From Paenibacillus oryzae (GTDB taxonomy: Bacteria; Bacillota; Bacilli; Paenibacillales; Paenibacillaceae), in assembly GCF_001675045.1 (NCBI RefSeq), contig NZ_LYPA01000024.1, forward strand, positions 20,692 to 84,691: a DNA stretch of 64,000 bases, in the 5' to 3' direction. The notes beneath the pieces were generated by a model that ran no database searches, was not told the DNA's origin, and worked only from the letters and a program-made list of their open reading frames with translations. The position numbers and the translations under genes are program-made. Within the stretch, counting starts at the first letter, position 1, and each line of letters starts with the position of its first letter. Shown here piece by piece: positions 1 through 7,854 of the stretch.

Positions 1-1
1 T

Positions 2-724
2 GGCAAAATCGGGAAGGTTGCGCTTGTCATTGATTTGCGCGGACGGGAATTTTTTACGGCACTGGCGGAGTCATTGGTTTATATCAAGGATCATCATACG
101 ATCAGCTGCGAAATTTTGTTCCTGGACGCTACGGATGATGTGCTTGTTCAGCGGTATAAGGAAAGCCGGAGACGGCATCCGCTTGCGCAGCAGGGCCTTC
201 CCCTGGAGGGGATCCATGCTGAGCGCCGCATGCTGGAGGATTTGAAGGGTTCGGCTTCGCAGGTCATTGATACGAGCAAGCTTAAGCCTCTTCAGCTCAA
301 GGAACGCATTATTTCCCATTTTACCAATCAGGAGCAAAGCAGTCTTTCCATTAATGTGACTTCCTTTGGGTTTAAATACGGCATTCCGATTGATGCGGAT
401 TTGATCTATGACGTACGCTTTTTGCCGAATCCCCATTATGTGGAGCAGTTGCGGCCGAACACGGGACAACATCCCGATGTATACGACTATGTCATGAAGT
501 GGCCGGAGACGCAGCAGTTTTTGACCAAACTTCTGGATATGCTGCAATTTCTCATTCCGTTGTACCGCAAGGAAGGGAAAAGCCAGGTTGTTGTTGGCAT
601 CGGGTGTACGGGAGGCAAGCATCGTTCTGTCGCAATAGCGGAATATTTGGGCCGGATGCTCGGCAGCAGCGATACGGAGCGTGTGCGCGTCAGCCATCGC
701 GATTCCGAACGGGATAAGCATTGA
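2..724 (+). CDS. rapZ: RapZ (YvcJ) nucleotide-binding protein, 5' truncated
   Basis: This is the C-terminal ~240 residues of a RapZ/YvcJ protein. The reading frame is open to the left edge of the window, so the N-terminal ~50 residues with the Walker A loop lie outside. Visible parts are the Walker-B-like stretch ending LFLDATDDVLVQRY with RRRHPL, and the C-terminal domain with GIGCTGGKHRSV and RVSHRD, typical of the family. RapZ proteins bind nucleotides; in E. coli the C-terminal domain binds the GlmZ/GlmY RNAs that control glucosamine-6-phosphate synthesis, while in Bacillus the role is less clear (competence and a link to YvcK have been described). The stop codon overlaps the upstream-most possible start of yvcK, so the two are co-transcribed and probably translationally coupled. 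Identification is firm; only the start is missing. Confidence 0.93.
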   Translation, partial: GKIGKVALVIDLRGREFFTALAESLVYIKDHHTISCEILFLDATDDVLVQRYKESRRRHPLAQQGLPLEGIHAERRMLEDLKGSASQVIDTSKLKPLQLKERIISHFTNQEQSSLSINVTSFGFKYGIPIDADLIYDVRFLPNPHYVEQLRPNTGQHPDVYDYVMKWPETQQFLTKLLDMLQFLIPLYRKEGKSQVVVGIGCTGGKHRSVAIAEYLGRMLGSSDTERVRVSHRDSERDKH

Positions 725-738
725 CGCGAGGTGAGAGG

Positions 739-1728
739 ATGCAGAGTATTCAAAAAATAGTCCGCCGTCCCAAAATCGTTGTCATTGGCGGCGGTACGGG
801 ACTATCCGTCATGCTGCGGGGGCTTAAAGAAAAGCCTCTGGACATTACGGCGATTGTAACGGTGGCGGACGATGGAGGCAGCTCAGGCGTATTGCGCAAC
901 GAGCTGCAGATTCCGCCCCCAGGCGATATCCGAAACGTGCTGATGGCGCTGGCGGACGCAGAGCCGCTGCTTACCGAGGTGTTGAAGTACCGCTTCAACA
1001 GCGGCACAGGACTTGCGGGACACAGCCTGGGCAATCTGATGCTGGCCGCCATGACGGATATTAGCGGCGGGGATTTTGTAACAGGGGTACGACGACTGAG
1101 CGAAGTGCTTGCCGTACGAGGCATGGTTCTCCCTGCCGCGAACCGGGCGATTGTGCTGAACGCCGAAATGGTGGACGGCACCATCATTACGGGGGAATCC
1201 ATGATTCCTAAAGCAGGCAGGCGTATTAAGCGCGTATTCCTGGAACCGGCTGACGTGGAGCCGCTGCCGGAGGCAGTAGAAGCGATTGAAAGCGCAGATG
1301 CTATTCTCATTGGGCCTGGCAGCTTATATACCAGTATTATGCCAAACCTGATTGTGCCGAAGCTGGCGCAAGCGATCGTTCAATCGGAAGCGGTTAAGCT
1401 GTTTGTATGCAACGTGATGACGCAGCCTGGCGAAACGGATAATTATTCCGTAAGCGACCATCTGGATGCCATTCATGATCATATCGGCCATCATTTATTT
1501 GATTATGTTATTGTCAACGACGGAGAAATTCCTCCACAAGTGGAGAGCAAATACGCAGAGCTGGGTTCCAAGGCTGTTCATCTGGATATTGATGAAGTGA
1601 CGCGGCGGGGGTATAAGGTCATCGCCGACCGTCTCGTTTTATTCAGGACGTTCCTGAGGCATGATGCGGAGCGGCTGAGTCATCATATTTATAAGCTTGT
1701 GGAAAACTGGATGTTACGAAAGAGGTGA
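739..1728 (+). CDS. yvcK: Gluconeogenesis factor YvcK (CofD-like/UPF0052)
   Basis: A 329-residue YvcK/MgfK-family protein. The N-terminal Rossmann-like segment KIVVIGGGTGLSVMLRGLK is followed by VADDGGSSGVLR and PPPGDIRNVLMAL, the signature of the CofD-like UPF0052 fold. In B. subtilis YvcK is cytoplasmic, binds UDP-sugars and is needed for growth and normal cell shape on gluconeogenic carbon sources, acting through PBP1 localisation; that role is taken from the family. The ATG at 739 is preferred because GAGGTGA lies four bases upstream and the protein then starts just before the conserved RRPKIVVIGGG segment; an in-frame TTG at 721 overlapping the rapZ stop is possible but less likely. The neighbours rapZ, whiA and an HPr paralogue form the conserved Firmicutes operon. 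Confidence 0.95.
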   Translation: MQSIQKIVRRPKIVVIGGGTGLSVMLRGLKEKPLDITAIVTVADDGGSSGVLRNELQIPPPGDIRNVLMALADAEPLLTEVLKYRFNSGTGLAGHSLGNLMLAAMTDISGGDFVTGVRRLSEVLAVRGMVLPAANRAIVLNAEMVDGTIITGESMIPKAGRRIKRVFLEPADVEPLPEAVEAIESADAILIGPGSLYTSIMPNLIVPKLAQAIVQSEAVKLFVCNVMTQPGETDNYSVSDHLDAIHDHIGHHLFDYVIVNDGEIPPQVESKYAELGSKAVHLDIDEVTRRGYKVIADRLVLFRTFLRHDAERLSHHIYKLVENWMLRKR

Positions 1729-1734
1729 AGCAGA

Positions 1735-2676
1735 ATGTCTTTTGCGGCGCAGACAAAAAAGGAACTGACCCTGATTGAAGCGGACGGATGCTGTGAGCGC
1801 GCTGAGTTGTCGGCGCTTATACGGATGAACGGTTCAGTCAGCTTATCCAGCCGCAAGGTCGTTCTTGACATCTCCACAGAAAATGCCGCTATCGCAAGAA
1901 GAATATATTCGCTTGTGAAGAAGCATTTTAATGTTCATGTAGAGCTTCTTGTGCGCAAAAAAATGCGGCTCAAAAAAAATAATGTGTACATCGTCAGAAT
2001 GCCCTCCATGGTGCAAGAGGTGCTTGCGGAGCTACGCATTGTATCGGAAGGATTTCTGTTCAGCGCAGGCATAGACAAGGATATGATTCGCAAGCCCTGC
2101 TGCAAGCGTTCTTACTTGAGAGGCGCATTTCTGGCAGGTGGCTCGGTCAACAATCCGGAGGGCTCCTCGTATCATTTGGAAATCGCTTCCATGTACCAGG
2201 AGCATTGTGAAGCGCTGGTGGAGCTGGCGAATAAATTTGATTTAAACGCCAGATGCATTGAACGGAAAAAAGGGTTTGTGTTCTATATTAAGGAAGGCGA
2301 AAAAATAATCGAGCTGCTGAATATTATCGGGGCTCACCAGGCGTTATTCAAGTTTGAGGATGTTAGAATTATGCGCGATATGCGCAATTCGGTTAACCGG
2401 ATTGTAAACTGCGAGACGGCTAACCTGAATAAAACAATCGGCGCGGCTGTGCGCCAAATTGATAACATCAAGCTTCTTCAAAAAGAAATCGGCTTGGAAA
2501 ATTTGCCGGATAAGCTGCGCGAGGTAGCGGAAATCAGGCTGCTGCATCCCGATTCCAACCTGACGGAGGTAGGGGAGATGCTGGGCGGCAAGGTCAGCAA
2601 ATCCGGCGTTAATCACCGATTGAGAAAAATCGACGAGCTGGCGGAAAAAATCAGAGGCGGCATAACTTTAACCTAG
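1735..2676 (+). CDS. whiA: DNA-binding protein WhiA
   Basis: A 313-residue WhiA protein, the usual length. The N-terminal two thirds has the degenerate LAGLIDADG homing-endonuclease fold (the segment [20 protein letters not shown] is the recognisable LAGLIDADG-like part), and the C-terminus carries the helix-turn-helix ending in [18 protein letters not shown]. In actinomycetes WhiA is a sporulation transcription factor; in B. subtilis it is a nucleoid-associated protein that influences division and chromosome segregation without clear promoter control. The start ATG follows AGAGGTGAAGCAGA, a good ribosome-binding site, and only six bases separate it from yvcK, so it belongs to the same operon. 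Nothing unusual is seen in length or motifs. Confidence 0.96.
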   Translation: MSFAAQTKKELTLIEADGCCERAELSALIRMNGSVSLSSRKVVLDISTENAAIARRIYSLVKKHFNVHVELLVRKKMRLKKNNVYIVRMPSMVQEVLAELRIVSEGFLFSAGIDKDMIRKPCCKRSYLRGAFLAGGSVNNPEGSSYHLEIASMYQEHCEALVELANKFDLNARCIERKKGFVFYIKEGEKIIELLNIIGAHQALFKFEDVRIMRDMRNSVNRIVNCETANLNKTIGAAVRQIDNIKLLQKEIGLENLPDKLREVAEIRLLHPDSNLTEVGEMLGGKVSKSGVNHRLRKIDELAEKIRGGITLT

Positions 2677-2694
2677 TGCAACCGCTTGTATAAT
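2667..2694 (+). promoter_or_regulatory. Possible SigA promoter before the HPr paralogue
   Basis: TTTAAC and TATAAT separated by 16 bases straddle the whiA stop codon. They could give the HPr-family gene its own transcript in addition to operon read-through. The -35 is weak and a second TATAAT lies just downstream, so this is tentative. Confidence 0.35.
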
Positions 2695-2768
2695 GATATA
2701 ATAAGACGAAATGGGTTTTTATACATCACATGCTAATGATTTAGTAAAATATAGGGGGTATGTTTTAC

Positions 2769-3038
2769 ATGACAAGGCTACCGGTTGTCGTTCGTCTGAA
2801 GACGGGGCTTCATGCGAGACCAGCAGCGCTATTCGTACAAGAAGCGAACAAATTTTCCTCCGAGGTATTTGTGGAAAAGGACGATAAGAAGGTTAATGCC
2901 AAGTCCATTATGGGCATTATGAGCCTTGCGATCAGTTCCGGTACTGAAATCTCGATTAGTGCAGAAGGTTCGGATGCCGAGCAAGCTGTTAACGCTTTAG
3001 TGGCATTGGTGAGCAAGGAAGAGCTTGAGAACCAATAG
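2769..3038 (+). CDS. HPr-family protein at the crh locus, with His15
   Basis: An 89-residue HPr-fold protein in the position where B. subtilis has crh (rapZ-yvcK-whiA-crh). Ser46 in AKSIMGIMSLA is at the exact HprK phosphorylation site. Unlike B. subtilis Crh, which has Gln15, this protein has His15 in TGLHARPAA, the residue phosphorylated by PTS enzyme I. It may therefore combine the catabolite-repression co-factor role (P-Ser with CcpA) with phosphocarrier ability. I chose the ATG at 2769 because GGGGGT lies nine bases upstream and the numbering then gives His15 and Ser46 exactly; an ATG at 2760 lies too close to the ribosome-binding site. Overall sequence (FVQEANKFSSEVFVEKDDKKVNAK) resembles Crh more than typical PtsH. 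Whether a separate ptsH exists cannot be seen here. Confidence 0.9.
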   Translation: MTRLPVVVRLKTGLHARPAALFVQEANKFSSEVFVEKDDKKVNAKSIMGIMSLAISSGTEISISAEGSDAEQAVNALVALVSKEELENQ

Positions 3039-3058
3039 CTCGAACTATACATGTACGG

Positions 3059-3107
3059 AAAAAAGAGCCCTCAAACGCAGCCAAGCGGCGGTTGAAGGCT
3101 CTTTTTT
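3059..3107. terminator. Bidirectional terminator between HPr paralogue and ldh
   Basis: The arms AAAAGAGCC and GGCTCTTTT form a long stem flanked by A-run and T-run, so it can stop transcription arriving from either of the convergent genes. Confidence 0.9.
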
Positions 3108-3116
3108 CGTTAGTCC

Positions 3117-4031
3117 TTACAGTTGAAGAGTGGCAATCAGGCCTTTAATTTTATCCGCGGATTTGTGGAATAGCACTTTTTCTTCCTCGGAGATCGTGAT
3201 ATCCATAATTTTTCTCACACCGCTACGGTCGATTACGCAAGGTACCCCGAGATAAACGTCGGATACGCCATGGTAGTCGTTCAGCAAAGTAGAGACATTC
3301 AGCACAGCGCCTTCGTCGCTGAGAATCGCTGTACAAATCCGGTCAAGCGCCAAGGCGATGGCATAATAGGTTGCGCCTTTTGCTTCAATGATCTGGTAGG
3401 CGGCGTCACGCGTATTCGAAAATACTTCCTCGCGCTCGGCATCCGTTAGCTGAAGCTCAGAGCCTGCAACGTTGGCCAAGCTCCACAGCGGCAGCTCGGA
3501 ATCGCCGTGTTCGCCGACAATGTGGGCGTGAACGCTGCGTGGGTCGATGTTCAGCTTTTGCCCGATCAAGTAGCGGAAACGGCCGCTGTCCAGCAATGTG
3601 CCGGAGCCGATGACGCGCTCTACCGGCAAGCCAGCTTTGCGGTAAGCCATGTAGCTCATGATGTCAACCGGGTTGGAGGCAATGAGGAGAATGGCGTCCT
3701 TATTGTAAGGAAGCACCTGCTCGATAATGCTGTCAAAAATAGCGACGTTCCGCTTCAGCAGATCGGTACGGGATTCACCCGGCTTTTGTGCGGCTCCAGC
3801 CGTAATGATGATGATATCCGCGCCTGCGCAGTCGGCATAGGAGCCCGCCCATACATCGGCTTGTCCCAGAAACGCCATGCCATGGTTCATGTCCAGCGCA
3901 TCGCCCGCCGCTTTATTATGATTGGCGTCAATGAGGACCAGCTCGTCCATGCGATTGCGAAGCAGCAGCGTATAAGCAGTAGTAGAGCCAACGGCTCCCG
4001 TTCCAATAACGACGATTTTAGATTTTTTCAT
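3117..4031 (-). CDS. ldh: L-lactate dehydrogenase
   Basis: A 304-residue NAD-dependent L-lactate dehydrogenase that reduces pyruvate to lactate and regenerates NAD+ during fermentation. The N-terminal nucleotide loop is VVIGTGAVGSTTAY, with Asp in LVLIDAN fixing NAD rather than NADP. The specificity loop reads AAQKPGESR, with Gln (lactate dehydrogenase) where malate dehydrogenases have Arg. The catalytic His lies in IVGEHGDSE and the Asn in SNPVD. The ATG follows AAGGGGAG by nine bases. The stop codon TAA of the upstream FNT gene lies inside this ribosome-binding site, so the two genes are a tightly coupled operon transcribed leftward. Some members of the family are allosterically activated by fructose-1,6-bisphosphate; that cannot be judged from the sequence alone. 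Confidence 0.95.
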   Translation of the reverse strand: MKKSKIVVIGTGAVGSTTAYTLLLRNRMDELVLIDANHNKAAGDALDMNHGMAFLGQADVWAGSYADCAGADIIIITAGAAQKPGESRTDLLKRNVAIFDSIIEQVLPYNKDAILLIASNPVDIMSYMAYRKAGLPVERVIGSGTLLDSGRFRYLIGQKLNIDPRSVHAHIVGEHGDSELPLWSLANVAGSELQLTDAEREEVFSNTRDAAYQIIEAKGATYYAIALALDRICTAILSDEGAVLNVSTLLNDYHGVSDVYLGVPCVIDRSGVRKIMDITISEEEKVLFHKSADKIKGLIATLQL

Positions 4032-4046
4032 GTCATGACACTCCCC

Positions 4047-4829
4047 TTATTTGTCAGATTCAAAATACGGCTTATTGACGTAATGATACATAACCCCCAT
4101 CAGCAAGCCTCCGCCAATGAGATTGCCCGCCGTAACCGGAATGATATTGCGAAAAGCTCCGACATAGGAGAAATTAGCAGGATCCAGCACAAATGCGATA
4201 GCAAACGTACATAAATTGGCGATGCTGTGTTCGTAGCCAGAAATAAAAAAGCAGAAAACAAACAGCATCATGGAAAACATTTTGGCCCCGTCGCCTTTCA
4301 TGGACATCGGAACAAAAAAAGCGAGGCACACCAGCCAGTTACATAGAATGGCCCGGAAAAACAGCTCCGATACGGGGGCATTCATTTTTTTGTGGACAAC
4401 CTCCAGCAAAAAGGCGTTGACGTCGGTACTGGCAAACAAGCCGGTTGTCCAGATCAGCAGCGCAAAGGCAGCCGCTCCCATAATGTTGCCAAGGTAGCTG
4501 AGGCACCACAGCCGGACGGTATCACGCCATCTCATCGACTTGCGCAGCGTGGCATAGGTGTAATAAAACGTGTTGCCGGTGAAAAGATCGCCGCCGCCGT
4601 AGCTGATGAGGATGATAGCTGCTCCGAAGGTAATCGCCGCCATGGGGTAGGTCAGAGGAGAATGCTCCATATAGAAGAAGCTGCCTGTTTTGAACGCAAC
4701 GATGACGCCAAACCCGATAAACATGCTGGCAAGCATGGAGCGGGACAAATAACGCCAGATGCTGTTCTGATAAACGCGAAACTTCTTCAAGGCAAGCTGC
4801 TCGACCTTGTTTAACGCTTCTACTTCCAT
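4047..4829 (-). CDS. Formate/nitrite (FNT) family channel
   Basis: A 260-residue FNT-family membrane protein with about six transmembrane segments. Family signatures are visible: GGGDLFTGN in the first re-entrant region, AILCNWLVCLA, GYEHSIANLCTF with the pore His, and NIIPVTAGNLIGG. FNT proteins are pentameric channels or proton symporters for small monocarboxylates (formate, nitrite, hydrosulfide, lactate). It is the first gene of a two-gene operon with ldh, only 15 bases apart, which suggests the physiological substrate may be lactate, or lactate and formate, leaving the cell during fermentation. That substrate is inferred from context: focA and lactate-exporting FNTs look alike at this level. 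A good promoter lies at 4871-4900. The family call is firm, the substrate is not. Confidence 0.9.
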   Translation of the reverse strand: MEVEALNKVEQLALKKFRVYQNSIWRYLSRSMLASMFIGFGVIVAFKTGSFFYMEHSPLTYPMAAITFGAAIILISYGGGDLFTGNTFYYTYATLRKSMRWRDTVRLWCLSYLGNIMGAAAFALLIWTTGLFASTDVNAFLLEVVHKKMNAPVSELFFRAILCNWLVCLAFFVPMSMKGDGAKMFSMMLFVFCFFISGYEHSIANLCTFAIAFVLDPANFSYVGAFRNIIPVTAGNLIGGGLLMGVMYHYVNKPYFESDK

Positions 4830-4870
4830 AAATTCACCTCAGGATGCGATTGTGAGTTCCGACACTTCTG

Positions 4871-4900
4871 ATTATAGGTTGGAACAACTTGCTAATGCAA
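4871..4900 (-). promoter_or_regulatory. SigA promoter of the FNT-ldh operon
   Basis: On the minus strand TTGCAT and a perfect TATAAT are spaced by 18 bases, about 40 bases before the FNT start codon. Immediately downstream of the -10, at 4850-4867, and upstream at 4939-4956 there are half-palindromes containing TTGTGA/TCACAA that are loosely like Rex sites (9 of 12 core positions each); they are too degenerate to call. Confidence 0.7.
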
Positions 4901-4969
4901 TAAAATCACGGAGGAAATTCCCTTTTTTCTATAATTGTCAATGAAACGCGTCACAATCTCGCGAAATAC

Positions 4970-5009
4970 AAAAAAATCCCGAGCCGCCGAGGGGCAACTA
5001 GGGATTTAA
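4970..5009 (-). terminator. Terminator of clpP
   Basis: On the minus strand AAATCCC pairs with GGGATTT after a GC-rich loop and is followed by seven T residues, just past the clpP stop codon. Confidence 0.8.
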
Positions 5010-5025
5010 TTGAAACAGCGTATGA

Positions 5026-5607
5026 TCAGACTCTTTCGATTACTTTATCAACAAGGCCGTATTCTTGAGCCTCGGCCGCGCTCATGAAGTAATCGCGGTC
5101 GGTATCCTTTTCGATACGGTCCAGCGGCTGGCCGGAACGATCTGCAAGGATGTGGTTCAGCTTATCGCGCATCTTCAGGATGCGGCGAGCGCGAATTTCG
5201 ATATCGCTTGCCTGGCCTTCGGCTCCGCCCAGCGGCTGATGGATCATCACTTCGCTGTTAGGCAGCGCATAACGCTTGCCCTTTGCGCCTGCCGTCAGCA
5301 GGAATGCGCCCATGGAAGCCGCCATGCCTACGCAGATAGTGGAAACATCAGGTTTAATGTATTGCATCGTATCGTAAATAGCCATGCCGGCTGTAATGGA
5401 GCCGCCGGGGCTGTTGATGTATAACGAGATATCCTTCTCCGGGTCTTCAGCTGCCAGGAACAGCATCTGCGCAATAATGGAGTTGGCTACCACATCATTA
5501 ACACCCGAGCCCAGAAAAATAATACGATCCTTCAAGAGGCGGGAGTAAATATCGTAGGAACGTTCTCCGCGATTGCTTTGTTCAATAACCATAGGCACAA
5601 AATTCAT
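5026..5607 (-). CDS. clpP: ATP-dependent Clp protease proteolytic subunit
   Basis: A 193-residue ClpP, the serine peptidase that forms the tetradecameric barrel used by ClpC, ClpX and ClpE. The catalytic triad is visible: Ser in [11 protein letters not shown], His in [10 protein letters not shown], Asp in [16 protein letters not shown] and the C-terminal YGLVDKVIE are also typical. The frame stays open upstream, but the start is set at the ATG beginning [19 protein letters not shown], the standard ClpP N-terminus, which is preceded by GAGGAGG. The promoter is overlapped by a perfect CtsR box, so the gene should be repressed by CtsR and induced by heat or protein stress, as in other Bacillales. 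It is a single-gene transcript ended by a terminator. Confidence 0.96.
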   Translation of the reverse strand: MNFVPMVIEQSNRGERSYDIYSRLLKDRIIFLGSGVNDVVANSIIAQMLFLAAEDPEKDISLYINSPGGSITAGMAIYDTMQYIKPDVSTICVGMAASMGAFLLTAGAKGKRYALPNSEVMIHQPLGGAEGQASDIEIRARRILKMRDKLNHILADRSGQPLDRIEKDTDRDYFMSAAEAQEYGLVDKVIERV

Positions 5608-5664
5608 GCTTAACCAAGCCTCCTCTTCATCATAAACGTAATGGATTTGGTGATGTGTAAATTT

Positions 5665-5693
5665 ATAATAACGGATTATTTTGAAAAAGTCAA
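5665..5693 (-). promoter_or_regulatory. clpP: SigA promoter of clpP
   Basis: Minus strand TTGACT, 17 bases, TATTAT. The -35 hexamer lies inside the CtsR operator, the expected geometry for repression by occlusion. Confidence 0.8.
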
Positions 5694-5704
5694 AGAAGGT
5701 CAAA
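5688..5704. promoter_or_regulatory. CtsR operator (heptad direct repeat)
   Basis: AGTCAAA-GAA-GGTCAAA on the plus strand matches the CtsR consensus RGTCAAANANRGTCAAA at every defined position and overlaps the clpP -35 box. CtsR represses clp genes in the absence of stress. Confidence 0.9.
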
Positions 5705-5962
5705 GTCAATTAGATTAAGAGTGGTCTGAGCACTAATTTTCATTAAACGAATACCGAAGAATACGGCGGTTTATTTGACTTCTGCTTTGCGAGCAGCGAG
5801 ATGTACGGAAAGGCTCAACTGATGTATTATCGTAAGGATACCATAGAAAAAACGGCATTAATACCGCGCAGCGTGAGCTGGGCAGGCTGAATAGCAATAA
5901 ACGGGGAAGTCGTTGCGGCATCTAGGCCGTGTGGCGACGATTGGACAGAAAGGGAGATGGGC

Positions 5963-6745
5963 ATGCCGCAGCTTGTAGTAAAAGACAGACGTTATCCGGT
6001 TGACGCCATTTTGTTCGATAAGGACGGTACATTACTGCAATTTATGGGCACTTGGGGAGTATGGAGCCGGCATTTGTTGGCCTCCTACTCGGCCCGTTTA
6101 ACGGAAAAGCTTGGAAATGAGGTTTCGCTGGACGGAGCCAGCATATTGGGTGTTAGCGATGCTGAAAACGGAAGATCTGCGGATTATGACCGGAACGGAC
6201 CGCTTGCGATGGGAACGATCGATCAGCTGCTGGCGGTGCTGGCGTGGCAAGGCTACCGGGCCGGGGCGTCCTGGGCTCAGGCGATGGAGGAGGCATACGC
6301 CAGCAAGCAGGATGCTGATAAAACGTTAGAGGCAGAGCGTCCGGCGCTGCCGCTACCAGGCGCTCTTTCCTTTGTGGAGCACTGCCGCTCCCATGGGCTG
6401 AAGCTGGCCGTCGTTACCGCGGATGATACTGCAGCAGCAGAAAAGCATTTGGCATGGCTAGGCATTCGTGATTATTTTGATGTGTGCATTGGAGCCGATG
6501 GAGTGGAGCGCAGCAAGCCGTTTCCCGATATGGCGCTTCTGGCGTGCGGGAAGTTGGGCGTGCACCCCTCGCGTGCAGCCGTTATCGGCGACACCGGAGG
6601 CGATATGGCAATGGCCAAAAGTGCTGGAATTGCTATCGCCATCGGTATTCAAGACGGTCCCGGGGGAGATGCGGCTCCGCTTGAAGGTGCGGATGTCTGC
6701 ATAACGGGATATCAGGAATTGGCCATAAGCGAGGATGAGGCATGA
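5963..6745 (+). CDS. HAD-superfamily hydrolase (phosphoglycolate phosphatase-like)
   Basis: A 260-residue haloacid-dehalogenase-type hydrolase. Motif I is ILFDKDGTLL (nucleophile and acid/base Asp), motif II AVVTADD, motif III Lys in RSKPFPD, motif IV VIGDTGGDMAMAKSAG. The cap domain lies between motif I and II (about residues 25-130), as in class I phosphoglycolate or sugar-phosphate phosphatases. Motif I has Lys between the two Asp residues, common in this subgroup. The substrate cannot be told from sequence. I start at the ATG at 5963, seven bases after AAAGGGAG; an in-frame ATG at 5957 is too close to that site. It lies 28 bases before a metallophosphoesterase gene on the same strand, so the two probably form an operon. 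Confidence 0.85.
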   Translation: MPQLVVKDRRYPVDAILFDKDGTLLQFMGTWGVWSRHLLASYSARLTEKLGNEVSLDGASILGVSDAENGRSADYDRNGPLAMGTIDQLLAVLAWQGYRAGASWAQAMEEAYASKQDADKTLEAERPALPLPGALSFVEHCRSHGLKLAVVTADDTAAAEKHLAWLGIRDYFDVCIGADGVERSKPFPDMALLACGKLGVHPSRAAVIGDTGGDMAMAKSAGIAIAIGIQDGPGGDAAPLEGADVCITGYQELAISEDEA

Positions 6746-6772
6746 AGTGTTAAAAAAGAAAGAGGGAACCCA

Positions 6773-7630
6773 ATGAAGGGATTTAACAGCAATGCGCTGG
6801 AGGATAAGCCGATACTGTCGTTTCAGGTCATTACGGACACCCATATTCGTGCAGAGGGCGATCTAACCTATAACAGGCATTTTGGACTGGCGCTTCGTGA
6901 TATTGCGGCAAACGGAGTGAATTCCTGCGGTATTATGCATGCAGGCGATTTGACGGATAACGGTTTTCCATCTGAATACGATGCGATGGCCTCTATCTGG
7001 AGGAAATTTGAGGCTCAATTGCCGCCCCTATACGCAACGATGGGAAACCATGATGTTCGTCTTGGCGTTTGGGAGGACCGGCTCCAACGCTTTTTGAGGC
7101 ATTCCGGCATGTCTGGTCCCTATCATGATCATTGGATCGGGGGGTATCACTTTATTTTTCTGGGAACGGAAAAAAATCTGGAGCTGCATTGCTCGTTATC
7201 CGGTGAGCAGCTTCAATGGCTGGATCAAAAGCTGTGCGACCAAGGGACGCCTGATCGTCCTGTATTTGTTTTTCTGCACCAGCCATTGCTTAATACAGTC
7301 GCCGGATCGCTTGAACGCCAGCAGTGGCACGGAGTGGTTGAGGACGAGGAGCTGCGGAAGGTGCTAGGGAAATATCCCAACGCCATTTTGTTCACGGGCC
7401 ATACCCATTGGCAGCTGGAATCGGAGCACACGCATTTTGAAGGGGGAAACCGTCTGCCGGATATGTTTAACGCGGCTTCCGTCGCTTATTTGTGGAGCGA
7501 CGAGGGTGAAACCATTACAGGCAGCCAAGGCTTTTATGTAGAGGTGTATCCCAATCGTGTTTGCGTAAAAGGACGTGACTTTCTTCGCGGCGAATGGGTG
7601 AAGAATGCGCAGTTTGAAGTGAAGTATTGA
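6773..7630 (+). CDS. Calcineurin-like metallophosphoesterase
   Basis: A 285-residue cytosolic metallophosphoesterase; no signal peptide is seen. The dinuclear-metal motifs occur in order: VITDTHIR (DxH), HAGDLTDNG (GDxxD-like), ATMGNHDVR (GNHD), FLHQPLL (H), and LFTGHTHWQ (GHxH). These are the ligands of the class III cyclic-nucleotide-phosphodiesterase-like and Icc families. Substrates in such proteins range from cyclic nucleotides to phospholipids and proteins, and I cannot decide here. The start ATG follows AGAGGGAACCCA, a fair ribosome-binding site. The gene follows the HAD phosphatase closely, and the hairpin at 7783-7821 may end the transcript. Confidence 0.88.
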   Translation: MKGFNSNALEDKPILSFQVITDTHIRAEGDLTYNRHFGLALRDIAANGVNSCGIMHAGDLTDNGFPSEYDAMASIWRKFEAQLPPLYATMGNHDVRLGVWEDRLQRFLRHSGMSGPYHDHWIGGYHFIFLGTEKNLELHCSLSGEQLQWLDQKLCDQGTPDRPVFVFLHQPLLNTVAGSLERQQWHGVVEDEELRKVLGKYPNAILFTGHTHWQLESEHTHFEGGNRLPDMFNAASVAYLWSDEGETITGSQGFYVEVYPNRVCVKGRDFLRGEWVKNAQFEVKY

Positions 7631-7680
7631 TTCGTAAGCGTTGGTTAATATTGCTGTAGTTCATTTTTGGAAATGAGAAT

Positions 7681-7722
7681 TTATCTTTTGAGGCTTATCT
7701 TTTGGAACTTATCTTTTGGGTA
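7681..7722. repeat. 14-bp tandem repeat, three copies
   Basis: TTATCTTTTG followed by four variable bases is repeated three times head to tail (7681-7694, 7695-7708, 7709-7722). The cause and role are unknown. Confidence 0.8.
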
Positions 7723-7782
7723 CATATTTTATTGGCATAGCGGATAGCTTGCGTTTGGTAAAGCTTATATGCGGAGAGAAAC

Positions 7783-7821
7783 AAACAAGCGTGCCTGGCG
7801 GTTTGCCGGACACGCTTGTTT
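7783..7821. terminator. Strong hairpin, probable terminator
   Basis: AAACAAGCGTG and CACGCTTGTTT pair perfectly over 11 bases around a 17-base loop. The T-rich arm end makes it a likely terminator for the metallophosphoesterase transcript, although the T-run is short. Confidence 0.6.
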
Positions 7822-7854
7822 CATATCTATCGCTGTAACTACCCCCGCAGCAAA

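Noticed and set aside
4939..4956. Rex operator upstream of the FNT-ldh promoter
   Set aside because: The half TTGTGA is good but the other half (TCATTG) matches TCACAA at three positions only; not enough to call, although redox control would make sense.
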